Positions 1-4,940 of a stretch of DNA of 5,073 bases are shown here, one piece after another. Source of the DNA: CAYPEL01 sp964409635 (GTDB lineage Bacteria > Pseudomonadota > Gammaproteobacteria > DSM-19610); NCBI GenBank assembly GCA_964409635.1, contig CAYPEL010000183.1, positions 1-5,073 of the forward strand, in the 5' to 3' direction. The notes beneath the pieces are model-generated. The model ran no database searches and was not told where the DNA came from. It was given only the letters and a program-made list of their open reading frames with translations. Every line of letters begins with the position of its first letter. Positions within the stretch are counted from its first letter, which is position 1. The position numbers and the translations under genes are program-made.

Positions 1-611
1 GTATTAACCTGGTATTAGAAGGTGGCAGCCTCGAATCCGATGGTGCCGGAACCTTGCTGACAACCGCGCGCTGCTTGCTGCATAAGTGGCGCAATCCTGA
101 CCTTGACCGGCAGTCCCTGGAAAATAAGCTCAATGAGTTACTCGGAATCAAGCATTTTCTCTGGCTTGAGTCCGGTGCACTTATGGGTGACGATACCGAC
201 GGTCATATCGATATGCTGGCGCGATTTGCTAACCCGGATACGATTATCTACCAGGAATGTACCGACACCGCATACCCTTATTACGGCGAGCTAAGCAGGA
301 TGAAAACCGAATTAGCGCATTTTGTCCGGCCAAACGGTGCGCCCTATCATTTGATTGCCCTGCCCTGGCCGGCACCACAAATGAGCAGTAAAGGTGATCG
401 TTTACCTGCCAGCTACGCAAATTTTCTAATCATTAACGGTGCTGTGCTGGTGCCAGCTTATGAAGATGCAGCTGACGATGCCGCTTGCGAAATCATCCAA
501 TCGGCTTTTCCGGAGCGTGAAGTGGTATCGATTAATTGCCTGCCGTTGATATCACAGTCAGGCAGCTTGCACTGTGCCACCCTGCAATTGCACGAAACGG
601 TAGATGTTTAG
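1..611 (+). CDS. aguA: Agmatine deiminase, 3' part (5' end outside the window)
   Basis: This enzyme hydrolyses agmatine to N-carbamoylputrescine and ammonia in the cytoplasm; it belongs to the Porphyromonas-type arginine deiminase (PAD_porph) family. The reading frame is open from base 3, so the gene begins upstream; a TTG at 54 is internal, because conserved sequence (LEGGSLESDG) precedes it. About 202 C-terminal residues are visible, against roughly 340-370 for the family. Family motifs seen in order: LEGGS; the GDDTDGHID block, whose His (204-206) and Asp (210-212) match catalytic residues; ARFANPD; PASYANF followed by NGAVLVP; and SGSLHCATLQ near the end, whose Cys codon (573-575) matches the catalytic nucleophile. 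All visible catalytic positions are intact. The next gene encodes the following pathway step, which supports agmatine rather than peptidyl-arginine as substrate. The stop is TAG. Confidence 0.93.
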   Translation, partial: INLVLEGGSLESDGAGTLLTTARCLLHKWRNPDLDRQSLENKLNELLGIKHFLWLESGALMGDDTDGHIDMLARFANPDTIIYQECTDTAYPYYGELSRMKTELAHFVRPNGAPYHLIALPWPAPQMSSKGDRLPASYANFLIINGAVLVPAYEDAADDAACEIIQSAFPEREVVSINCLPLISQSGSLHCATLQLHETVDV

Positions 612-628
612 GTGCCCGGCCACGGCTA

Positions 629-644
629 GTCGAATGAATTCGAC
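629..644. repeat. Short perfect hairpin between aguA and aguB
   Basis: GTCGAA (629-634) and TTCGAC (639-644) form a 6-bp stem around the loop TGAA. It lies 18 bases after the aguA stop. No T-run follows, so it is not a standard intrinsic terminator; it could be an mRNA stabilising hairpin, an operator, or chance. Confidence 0.4.
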
Positions 645-676
645 CCGACAGGTCTTCCAGGATGCGTGACTGCGCA

Positions 677-694
677 GCAGGGCAAGGTGCCCGC
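677..694. repeat. Second hairpin in the aguA-aguB gap
   Basis: GGGCA (680-684) and TGCCC (688-692) pair around a 3-base loop AGG. Two further G-C pairs (677-678 with 693-694) extend the stem across an unpaired A at 679. There is no T-run behind it. It is seen directly in the sequence; its role is unknown. Confidence 0.35.
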
Positions 695-775
695 AAAGAT
701 GCCAAGCACCCTTAATTCTGATCTAAATATATCGTAAACTCAGCCTATGAATACACCCCAGTATAGGATTGATCG

Positions 776-1657
776 ATGCAGTTGACGGTAGCCCTGATCC
801 AGATGCCCTGCCTGGCGGATGCAGACAGCAACCTGCAACATATCGAAGCACAGCTTGCCGAGGCAAAATCACAGCATGTCCAACTGATTGTTTTGCAGGA
901 ACTGCATAACAGCTTATATTTCTGTCAAATCAAAGATACGACCCACTTTGACTTGGCCGAACCGATCCCCGGCCCAAGCTGTGAACGCTTAGCCCGTCTT
1001 GCGCGTGATCACAGCATGGTGATCGTTGCCTCTTTGTTTGAGAAACGTGCGGCGGGTCTGTATCACAACACGGCGGTAGTCTTCGATAGCAATGGCGAGA
1101 TCGCAGGCAGCTACCGGAAAATGCATATTCCGGATGATCCCGGGTACCATGAAAAGTTTTACTTTACGCCGGGTGATCTGGGCTTCAATCCAATTAAAAC
1201 CAGCCTGGGGAAGCTTGGCGTTATGCTTTGCTGGGATCAATGGTATCCTGAAGCAGCGCGTTTGATGGCGCTGGCCGGTGCGGATGTGTTGATTTATCCA
1301 ACCGCGATCGGTTGGGCGCCAGGCGATAGCCAGCAAGAAAAAGACCGCCAGACAGATGCCTGGGTAACCATACAACGCTCCCATGCGGTGGCCAATGGTT
1401 TGCCGGTCATCGTATGCAACCGCACCGGATTCGAAGCTGACCCGTCCGGTGTTACCGGCGGCATTCAATTTTGGGGATCGAGTTTTATTGCTGGTCCTCA
1501 GGGAGAGATACTCGCACAGGCTGGAACAGACAAACCAGAATTGTTAGTGGCGCAACTCGACAGCCAAAGCTGTGAAACCGTGCGGCGCATCTGGCCGTTT
1601 TTACGTGACCGGCGTATCGATGCCTACCATGACCTGCTGTTGCGATTTAGAAACTGA
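776..1657 (+). CDS. aguB: N-carbamoylputrescine amidase
   Basis: A cytoplasmic nitrilase-superfamily hydrolase that converts N-carbamoylputrescine to putrescine, CO2 and ammonia, completing the agmatine route begun by AguA. The 293 residues match the usual family length. The Glu-Lys-Cys catalytic triad is visible: Glu42 in LQELHNSLYF, Lys115 in YRKMHIPDDP and Cys152 in VMLCWDQWYPEAAR. The AguB-typical EKFYFTPGD (126-134), YPTAIGW and the late WGSSFI block are also present. The ATG start is preceded by AGGA (765-768) at 7 bases, and homology begins at once (QLTVALIQM), so the start is well supported. It lies 164 bases after aguA and 18 bases before the next gene, with which it probably shares a transcript. 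Related omega-amidases and beta-ureidopropionases share the fold, but the motifs and the aguA neighbour favour AguB. Confidence 0.95.
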   Translation: MQLTVALIQMPCLADADSNLQHIEAQLAEAKSQHVQLIVLQELHNSLYFCQIKDTTHFDLAEPIPGPSCERLARLARDHSMVIVASLFEKRAAGLYHNTAVVFDSNGEIAGSYRKMHIPDDPGYHEKFYFTPGDLGFNPIKTSLGKLGVMLCWDQWYPEAARLMALAGADVLIYPTAIGWAPGDSQQEKDRQTDAWVTIQRSHAVANGLPVIVCNRTGFEADPSGVTGGIQFWGSSFIAGPQGEILAQAGTDKPELLVAQLDSQSCETVRRIWPFLRDRRIDAYHDLLLRFRN

Positions 1658-1661
1658 TTTT

Positions 1662-1666
1662 AAGGA
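1662..1666 (+). promoter_or_regulatory. Ribosome binding site of the DAHP synthase-like gene
   Basis: AAGGA lies 9 bases before the ATG at 1676. A competing ATG at 1671 is out of frame, only 4 bases from this site, and would stop after two codons (ATG CAA TGA, overlapping the real start). The spacing therefore selects 1676. Confidence 0.7.
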
Positions 1667-1675
1667 AATCATGCA

Positions 1676-2794
1676 ATGATTTTAATCCTCACACCTAACA
1701 CCGGTACAGACAGCCCCACGTTTGTTTCGCTTAAACAATTTCTGGAACGATTACCGAATATCAGCTATCGCATCCATCAAGAAACTGGGGCACAGCAGCT
1801 ACTGACTGAAGTCTATTTGATCGGCGATACCGCCGCGCTGGAAAAGGAGGAAATGGAGAACCTGCCCGGTGTCGAACGGGTCGTGCGGATCTCAGAAGAA
1901 TACCGGGTATTAGGTCGACACAAAGACGATCAGCGATCAACTCATTTTGATTATAACGGCATACGCTTCGGGCAGGATACGCTAAACGTATTTGCCGGTC
2001 TTTGTGCGGTGAATACACCAGAACACGTGGAAGCCATGATGCGGGCGCTAAAAGCGCATGGGCAACAGTGTACGCGTATGGGCGCCTACAAACCGCGCAC
2101 CAATCCGTACTCGTTCCAGGGGCACGGCAAGGACTGTTTAGCCTATGTGTTTGAACTGGCCGGTAAATATGACATCAAAGTGGTTGCCATGGAAATTACC
2201 CATGAGACTCACATCGATGAAATCCGCCATGCGCTGGATCAAACCGGCAATGCCACCGGTGTTATGTTGCAAATTGGTACGCGTAATACTCAGAACTTTG
2301 AATTATTAAAACAGGTAGGCCGTCAGCAGGAATTTCCTGTATTACTCAAACGCGGCTTCGGCATAACACTGGAAGAATCACTCAACGCAGCGGAATATCT
2401 GGCCAGTGAAGGCAATCGTAAAGTAGTATTTGGGTTACGGGGTATGAAAACCAACATGGGCGACCCACACCGGAACTTTGTCGATTTTGCGCATGTCCCC
2501 ATCGTAAAACGCTTAACCCGGATGCCCGTGTGTATCGATCCATCCCATTCAGTCGGTTCAAAAGATATTGCCCCCGATGGCCTGCTCGATGTTATGCATG
2601 TTACCGCGCAGGGTGTGATAGCAGGCGCCAATATGGTCCTGGTCGATTTCCACCCGGAACCTGCCAAAGCACTGGTCGATGGACCCCAGGCACTGACACT
2701 CGAAGAGCTTGATTACTTTTTTGAAGACGTAAAAATAGCGCGCGATGCCTACCTGAAGCGCAAGGCCCTGGCAGCAAATCGCAAATCGAAATAA
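1676..2794 (+). CDS. DAHP synthase family protein, class I-beta type, divergent
   Basis: By family, this enzyme condenses phosphoenolpyruvate and erythrose 4-phosphate to 3-deoxy-7-phosphoheptulonate (DAHP), the first shikimate-pathway step. Residues 1-80 fit the ferredoxin-like regulatory domain of the Thermotoga-type enzyme (start MILILTP, then LPGVERVVRI). Residues 95-355 are the TIM barrel, with AYKPRTNPYSFQG (137-149), LQIGTRNTQNFELLK, PVLLKRG (221-227), IDPSHSVG (287-294) and HPEPAKALVDGPQ (326-338). Likely metal ligands are Cys110, His291, Asp324 and Asp335. Oddities: the second-last ligand, normally Glu, is Asp324; GPCSVE is replaced by GLCAVN; the usual ERG is LRG (254-256); and the segment between His291 and Asp324 is about 7 residues longer than I recall for Thermotoga. 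It could be a true DAHP synthase or a paralogue with a shifted substrate. The 18-base gap after aguB suggests co-transcription. Confidence 0.88.
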   Translation: MILILTPNTGTDSPTFVSLKQFLERLPNISYRIHQETGAQQLLTEVYLIGDTAALEKEEMENLPGVERVVRISEEYRVLGRHKDDQRSTHFDYNGIRFGQDTLNVFAGLCAVNTPEHVEAMMRALKAHGQQCTRMGAYKPRTNPYSFQGHGKDCLAYVFELAGKYDIKVVAMEITHETHIDEIRHALDQTGNATGVMLQIGTRNTQNFELLKQVGRQQEFPVLLKRGFGITLEESLNAAEYLASEGNRKVVFGLRGMKTNMGDPHRNFVDFAHVPIVKRLTRMPVCIDPSHSVGSKDIAPDGLLDVMHVTAQGVIAGANMVLVDFHPEPAKALVDGPQALTLEELDYFFEDVKIARDAYLKRKALAANRKSK

Positions 2795-2802
2795 CCCACA
2801 CT

Positions 2803-2832
2803 GCTGATAGGCTGAGAGCCGGAAATATCAGC
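2803..2832. repeat. Inverted repeat with nested hairpin; operator or weak terminator
   Basis: GCTGATA (2803-2809) and TATCAGC (2826-2832) are perfect 7-bp inverted arms. Between them GGCT (2810-2813) and AGCC (2817-2820) form an inner stem directly stacked on the outer one, with loop GAG and an unpaired GGAAA on one side. Only a weak T-run (2838-2841) follows 5 bases later, so terminator function for the upstream gene is possible but not convincing. The right arm abuts a TATACT box, a placement that suits an operator. Confidence 0.5.
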
Positions 2833-2838
2833 TATACT
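2812..2838 (+). promoter_or_regulatory. Possible sigma70-type promoter for the DsrE-like gene
   Basis: TATACT (2833-2838) matches the -10 consensus at five of six positions and lies 38 bases before the start codon. The only -35 candidate, CTGAGA (2812-2817), matches four of six with a short 15-base spacer. The -10 is plausible; the -35 is weak. Confidence 0.3.
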
Positions 2839-2876
2839 TTTAATGTAGTTCTTGCTGGACAGGACGGGTCAATACT

Positions 2877-3407
2877 ATGAAAGCCATGAAAGCCTTACTC
2901 ATATTACTATTAGTGGTTGCGCCATCTGCTTTTTCTGAACCTACTGCAACCCCTGCAACCCCTGCAACCCAAGTTCAAACACCCTACACAGAACAAAAAG
3001 TGGTTTTTGATTTTTATTTCGATACACCGGAAAAAATCAATTCCGCACTGTACTGGATCCGGTCATTAATGAATCCACTCATGGATGAACCCTATAATAT
3101 GGCGCCGGAATTCATGGATATCAAAGTGATTATTCATGGCACTGAGATTGTGACCGTTGCAAAAAAGAACTACGGTAAATATAAAAATGCAGTTGACAGG
3201 ATGCGCTACTACGAAAGCCTGGGTGTTGAATTTCGGGTGTGCGGATTGGCAGCACATGATTACGGTTACCGGCCGGAAGATTTCCAGGAATTCATCAAAC
3301 TGACGCCTTCTGCCATTACTGAACTGGCGCACTGGCAGCTGCAGGGCTATGCCCTGATTACACCCCAGGTGATGACAAAGAAACTGTCAATTGAAGAAAT
3401 ACGGTAA
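2877..3407 (+). CDS. Exported DsrE/DsrF-like family protein
   Basis: A 176-residue protein of the DsrE/DsrF-like sulfurtransferase-related superfamily (small alpha/beta fold); the specific function is unknown. Residues 1-20 form a Sec signal peptide (Lys near the start, hydrophobic core, likely cut after Ala-Phe-Ser20), so the mature protein should be periplasmic. Residues 21-37 are a Thr/Pro/Ala-rich linker. The DsrE-like domain covers about 40-165: KVVFDFYFDTPEKI as first strand and helix, MDIKVIIHG (80-88), AVDRMRYYESLGVEFRVCG with Cys122 at the position where family members often carry a conserved Cys, then TPSAITELAHWQLQGYALITPQ. The start at 2877 has AGGA at 2861-2864, a rather long 12-base spacing; an in-frame ATG at 2886 would also keep the signal peptide. 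It stands alone between two non-coding gaps. Cytoplasmic DsrE proteins move sulfur, but the role of exported single-Cys versions is not established. Confidence 0.85.
   Translation: MKAMKALLILLLVVAPSAFSEPTATPATPATQVQTPYTEQKVVFDFYFDTPEKINSALYWIRSLMNPLMDEPYNMAPEFMDIKVIIHGTEIVTVAKKNYGKYKNAVDRMRYYESLGVEFRVCGLAAHDYGYRPEDFQEFIKLTPSAITELAHWQLQGYALITPQVMTKKLSIEEIR
2944..2970 (+). repeat. Three perfect tandem copies of a 9-base unit
   Basis: CTGCAACCC occurs at 2944-2952, 2953-2961 and 2962-2970 without mismatch. It lies in frame and encodes the Thr-Pro-Ala repeats of the linker after the signal peptide. Gain or loss of units by slippage would keep the frame. Confidence 0.95.
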
Positions 3408-3438
3408 TTGGTTGTGCATCAAATACTGAATAATGGCA

Positions 3439-3483
3439 TTGGGTTTAGAGTAAAAACTAAACTACCAACAAAATGAGTTTTTT
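3439..3483 (+). terminator. Possible weak terminator after the DsrE-like gene
   Basis: GTTTAG (3443-3448) and CTAAAC (3457-3462) pair around an 8-base A-rich loop. TTGG (3439-3442) and CCAA (3465-3468) extend the stem past a 2-base bulge. T6 begins only 9 bases later, at 3478. An alternative pairing, AAAAACT (3452-3458) with AGTTTTT (3476-3482), has a 17-base loop and runs into the T-run. Both are AT-rich, so termination would be weak at best. Confidence 0.3.
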
Positions 3484-3542
3484 CTCTGACCCTGATTTCC
3501 CTGGGGAGCCAGTCCGGGTGATATACTGCCCAAAACTAAATT

Positions 3543-3582
3543 CTGTGACCAAATTGTGATTCTTTTGTGATCGCCGCGTGAT
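3543..3582 (+). promoter_or_regulatory. Array of four direct half-sites with 11-base period
   Basis: CTGTGAC (3543-3549), TTGTGAT (3554-3560), TTGTGAT (3565-3571) and GCGTGAT (3576-3582) follow one another with exactly 4 unrelated bases between them (CAAA, TCTT, CGCC). GTGA is identical in all four copies at an 11-base step, close to one helical turn, so a protein would meet all four on one face. The 7+4 layout is that of PhoB/OmpR-family response-regulator boxes (the Pho box uses CTGTCAT-like 7-mers), although the core here is TGTGA rather than TGTCA. The array lies 131 bases before the spondin-CHRD start codon. A matching -10 box is not obvious; TAATGT (3593-3598) and TATTAA (3613-3618) are weak candidates. 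Which regulator binds is unknown. Confidence 0.55.
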
Positions 3583-3621
3583 GCTCTTTGGGTAATGTAT
3601 CTAGTCCTGCCTTATTAATTC

Positions 3622-3711
3622 ATGGAAGTTGTGTATGGGCACAAAGTTGATTGCCCCGAATTAATCAGGTTCCCTAAAGGTAATGGAACGTGTTGGCGTT
3701 CAGGAGGATAA
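3622..3711 (+). CDS. Possible 29-codon leader ORF, poorly supported
   Basis: ATG at 3622 opens a 29-codon frame (starting MEVVYGHKVD) that ends at TAA 3709-3711, two bases before the ATG of the spondin-CHRD gene. Its last Gly-Gly codons overlap the AGGAGG site. This layout would allow translational coupling. No ribosome binding site precedes it and no family is recognised, so chance is the simpler reading. Confidence 0.15.
   Translation: MEVVYGHKVDCPELIRFPKGNGTCWRSGG
3669..3701 (+). promoter_or_regulatory. Two mutually exclusive small hairpins before the ribosome binding site
   Basis: GTTCC (3669-3673) can pair with GGAAC (3685-3689). The overlapping GAACG (3686-3690) can instead pair with CGTTC (3697-3701), a stem ending directly against AGGAGG at 3702. 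The two cannot form together. Each stem is only 5 bp, so function is uncertain. Confidence 0.25.
3702..3707 (+). promoter_or_regulatory. Consensus ribosome binding site of the spondin-CHRD gene
   Basis: AGGAGG lies 6 bases before ATG 3714, an ideal spacing. It decides the start: a longer frame from GTG 3690 would place this site inside the coding region and would add charged residues before the signal peptide. Confidence 0.92.
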
Positions 3712-3713
3712 CG

Positions 3714-4856
3714 ATGAATTCAGTAAATTATTTCAGACGGACAATGATTGTTGCGCTGGGATTTGCAGCGTTAGCTCTTAATAGTACGGTCGCCAGCGCG
3801 GATGGTGGCAAGGTAACCTACAAAATCACAATTGAAAATCTGACATCAGGACAACCATTTTCCCCACCCGTGGCGGCGACGCACCGCAGAACTGTACGGA
3901 TGTTTAAAGTGGGTCGAACGGCATCGCCGGAACTTGAAGCTATTGCAGAAGATGGCAACCCAATCCCAATGTTCGATTTGTTCAGTGCCGCAAAGCATGT
4001 TACCGAGGTGGTTAACATCGGACGGCCACTGACCCCCAACGGACAGGTGGTCGGTGATTTCACTGATGCTGTGACATTTGATATAAAAGCCGACCGGCAT
4101 GATCGCCTGTCGTTGGCAACGATGCTGATCTGTTCCAATGATGGCTTTACCGGCCTGGATCGCATCCGGCCACCGAGTAAAGGCGCTATTATTCGCTGGC
4201 CCAACGGCTACGACGCAGGTACCGAAAACAACACTGAGCTCAGTCAGGATATCGTCGATCCCTGTACAGGGCTGGGTCCAGTAGCACTTTCCGGTGACCC
4301 CAACGGCAACGAGGATGAAGCGGTCGATACCGATCCGCAAATGCGGATTCAGCATCATCCTAACATTGCCGGAACAGGTGACCTGATGACTGGCCTGCAT
4401 GCCTTTAGCGATCCCGTTGCCAAGGTGACGATAACGCGCATCTCGGAGGATGCGGATGAATTCCTTGCCAGGCTTAGCGGTGTGGGCGAAGTACCCAGTG
4501 TGCCGACGGCCGCCACTGGCCGTGCCAGGTTCGAGCTGAATAAGGGTAATAATGAACTGGAATTCAGGGTTAACACTAACTTCATTGTCGGCGTGACATC
4601 GGCACACATTCACATTGGTCTGCCGAATGAAAATGGACCCGTGGTAGCCTTTCTATTTGGACCCGTTGATGCAACAGGTGTAGTACAGGGACGACTTGCC
4701 CGGGGGACTATTAGTGCAGGGGATCTGATCGGCCCGCTCGCGGGTAATTTTGACGGATTCCTAACGGCGCTACGTAGCGGCGAGCTGTATGTAAACGTCC
4801 ATACCGTAGCAAATCCGGCCGGTGAGGTTCGAGGTCAAATCGGCATGGACGACTAG
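3714..4856 (+). CDS. Secreted protein with spondin domain fused to CHRD domain
   Basis: A 380-residue exported protein; no enzymatic role is known for either domain. Residues 1-29 are a Sec signal peptide (Arg-Arg at 8-9, hydrophobic core, AxA site before Asp30). There is no lipobox, so it should be soluble in the periplasm or outside the cell. Residues 34-242 match the bacterial form of the spondin N domain: YKITIENLTSGQPFSPPVAA, then ELEAIAEDGNP and LICSNDGFTGLD, with Cys140 and Cys184 as the only cysteines and thus a likely disulfide. An acidic stretch (about 194-208, DPNGNEDEAVDTDP) could bind Ca2+. Residues 247-377 match a CHRD (chordin) domain: FLARLSGVGEVPSV, AHIHIGLPNENGPVVAFLF with His298 and His300, GELYVNVHTVANPAGEVRGQIG with His363. 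The gene has its own leader and terminator, so it is probably monocistronic. Domain assignments are from recognised motifs; adhesion, matrix or metal-binding roles are inference. Confidence 0.9.
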   Translation: MNSVNYFRRTMIVALGFAALALNSTVASADGGKVTYKITIENLTSGQPFSPPVAATHRRTVRMFKVGRTASPELEAIAEDGNPIPMFDLFSAAKHVTEVVNIGRPLTPNGQVVGDFTDAVTFDIKADRHDRLSLATMLICSNDGFTGLDRIRPPSKGAIIRWPNGYDAGTENNTELSQDIVDPCTGLGPVALSGDPNGNEDEAVDTDPQMRIQHHPNIAGTGDLMTGLHAFSDPVAKVTITRISEDADEFLARLSGVGEVPSVPTAATGRARFELNKGNNELEFRVNTNFIVGVTSAHIHIGLPNENGPVVAFLFGPVDATGVVQGRLARGTISAGDLIGPLAGNFDGFLTALRSGELYVNVHTVANPAGEVRGQIGMDD

Positions 4857-4885
4857 TTCGAAGAAAGCATATTAACAAAGGTAAT

Positions 4886-4940
4886 AAAGGGGTCGGTGAC
4901 AAATACGAACGACTATGTATTGTCACCGACCCTTTTTTTT
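4886..4940 (+). terminator. Strong intrinsic terminator of the spondin-CHRD gene
   Basis: GGGTCGGTGACA (4890-4901) pairs perfectly over 12 bp with TGTCACCGACCC (4921-4932). Four more pairs (ATAC 4903-4906 with GTAT 4917-4920) continue the stem past a bulged A at 4902, leaving a 10-base loop. Eight T residues (4933-4940) follow at once. It begins 30 bases after the stop codon. The A-rich left flank is too interrupted to make it a strong terminator for the other strand. The same structure could also be a dispersed REP-like palindrome. Confidence 0.92.

Larger units (their letters stand above)
3408..3713. other. 306-base intergenic region with regulatory-looking structure
   Basis: No protein homology is recognised here on either strand. 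It holds, in order: an AT-rich inverted repeat (3439-3468) and a T6 run (3478-3483); an isolated TATACT (3522-3527) without a clear -35; four 11-base-spaced TGTGA half-sites (3543-3582); a possible 29-codon ORF (3622-3711); small hairpins (3669-3701); and the AGGAGG site of the next gene. Its length and content suit the promoter and 5' leader of the spondin-CHRD gene. Confidence 0.6.

Noticed and set aside
54..611. TTG at 54 as the start of the first gene
   Set aside because: The frame stays open to the left edge and the residues before it (LEGGSLESDG) are conserved in agmatine deiminases, so the true start lies outside the window.
989..1468. Minus-strand frame of 159 codons opposite aguB
   Set aside because: aguB is conserved over its full length with an intact catalytic triad; the opposite frame has no recognisable motif.
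3522..3527. TATACT as a -10 box before the 11-base array
   Set aside because: No acceptable -35 sequence lies 16-18 bases upstream, so a promoter cannot be supported, although the hexamer itself is good.
3690..3713. GTG at 3690 as the start of the spondin-CHRD gene
   Set aside because: It would put the perfect AGGAGG site inside the coding sequence and would add a charged extension before the signal peptide; ATG 3714 has ideal spacing.
3846..4613. Long minus-strand frame (255 codons) opposite the spondin-CHRD gene
   Set aside because: It lies wholly within a gene with clear domains, signal peptide and ribosome binding site; its product resembles no known family and reads as a shadow frame.
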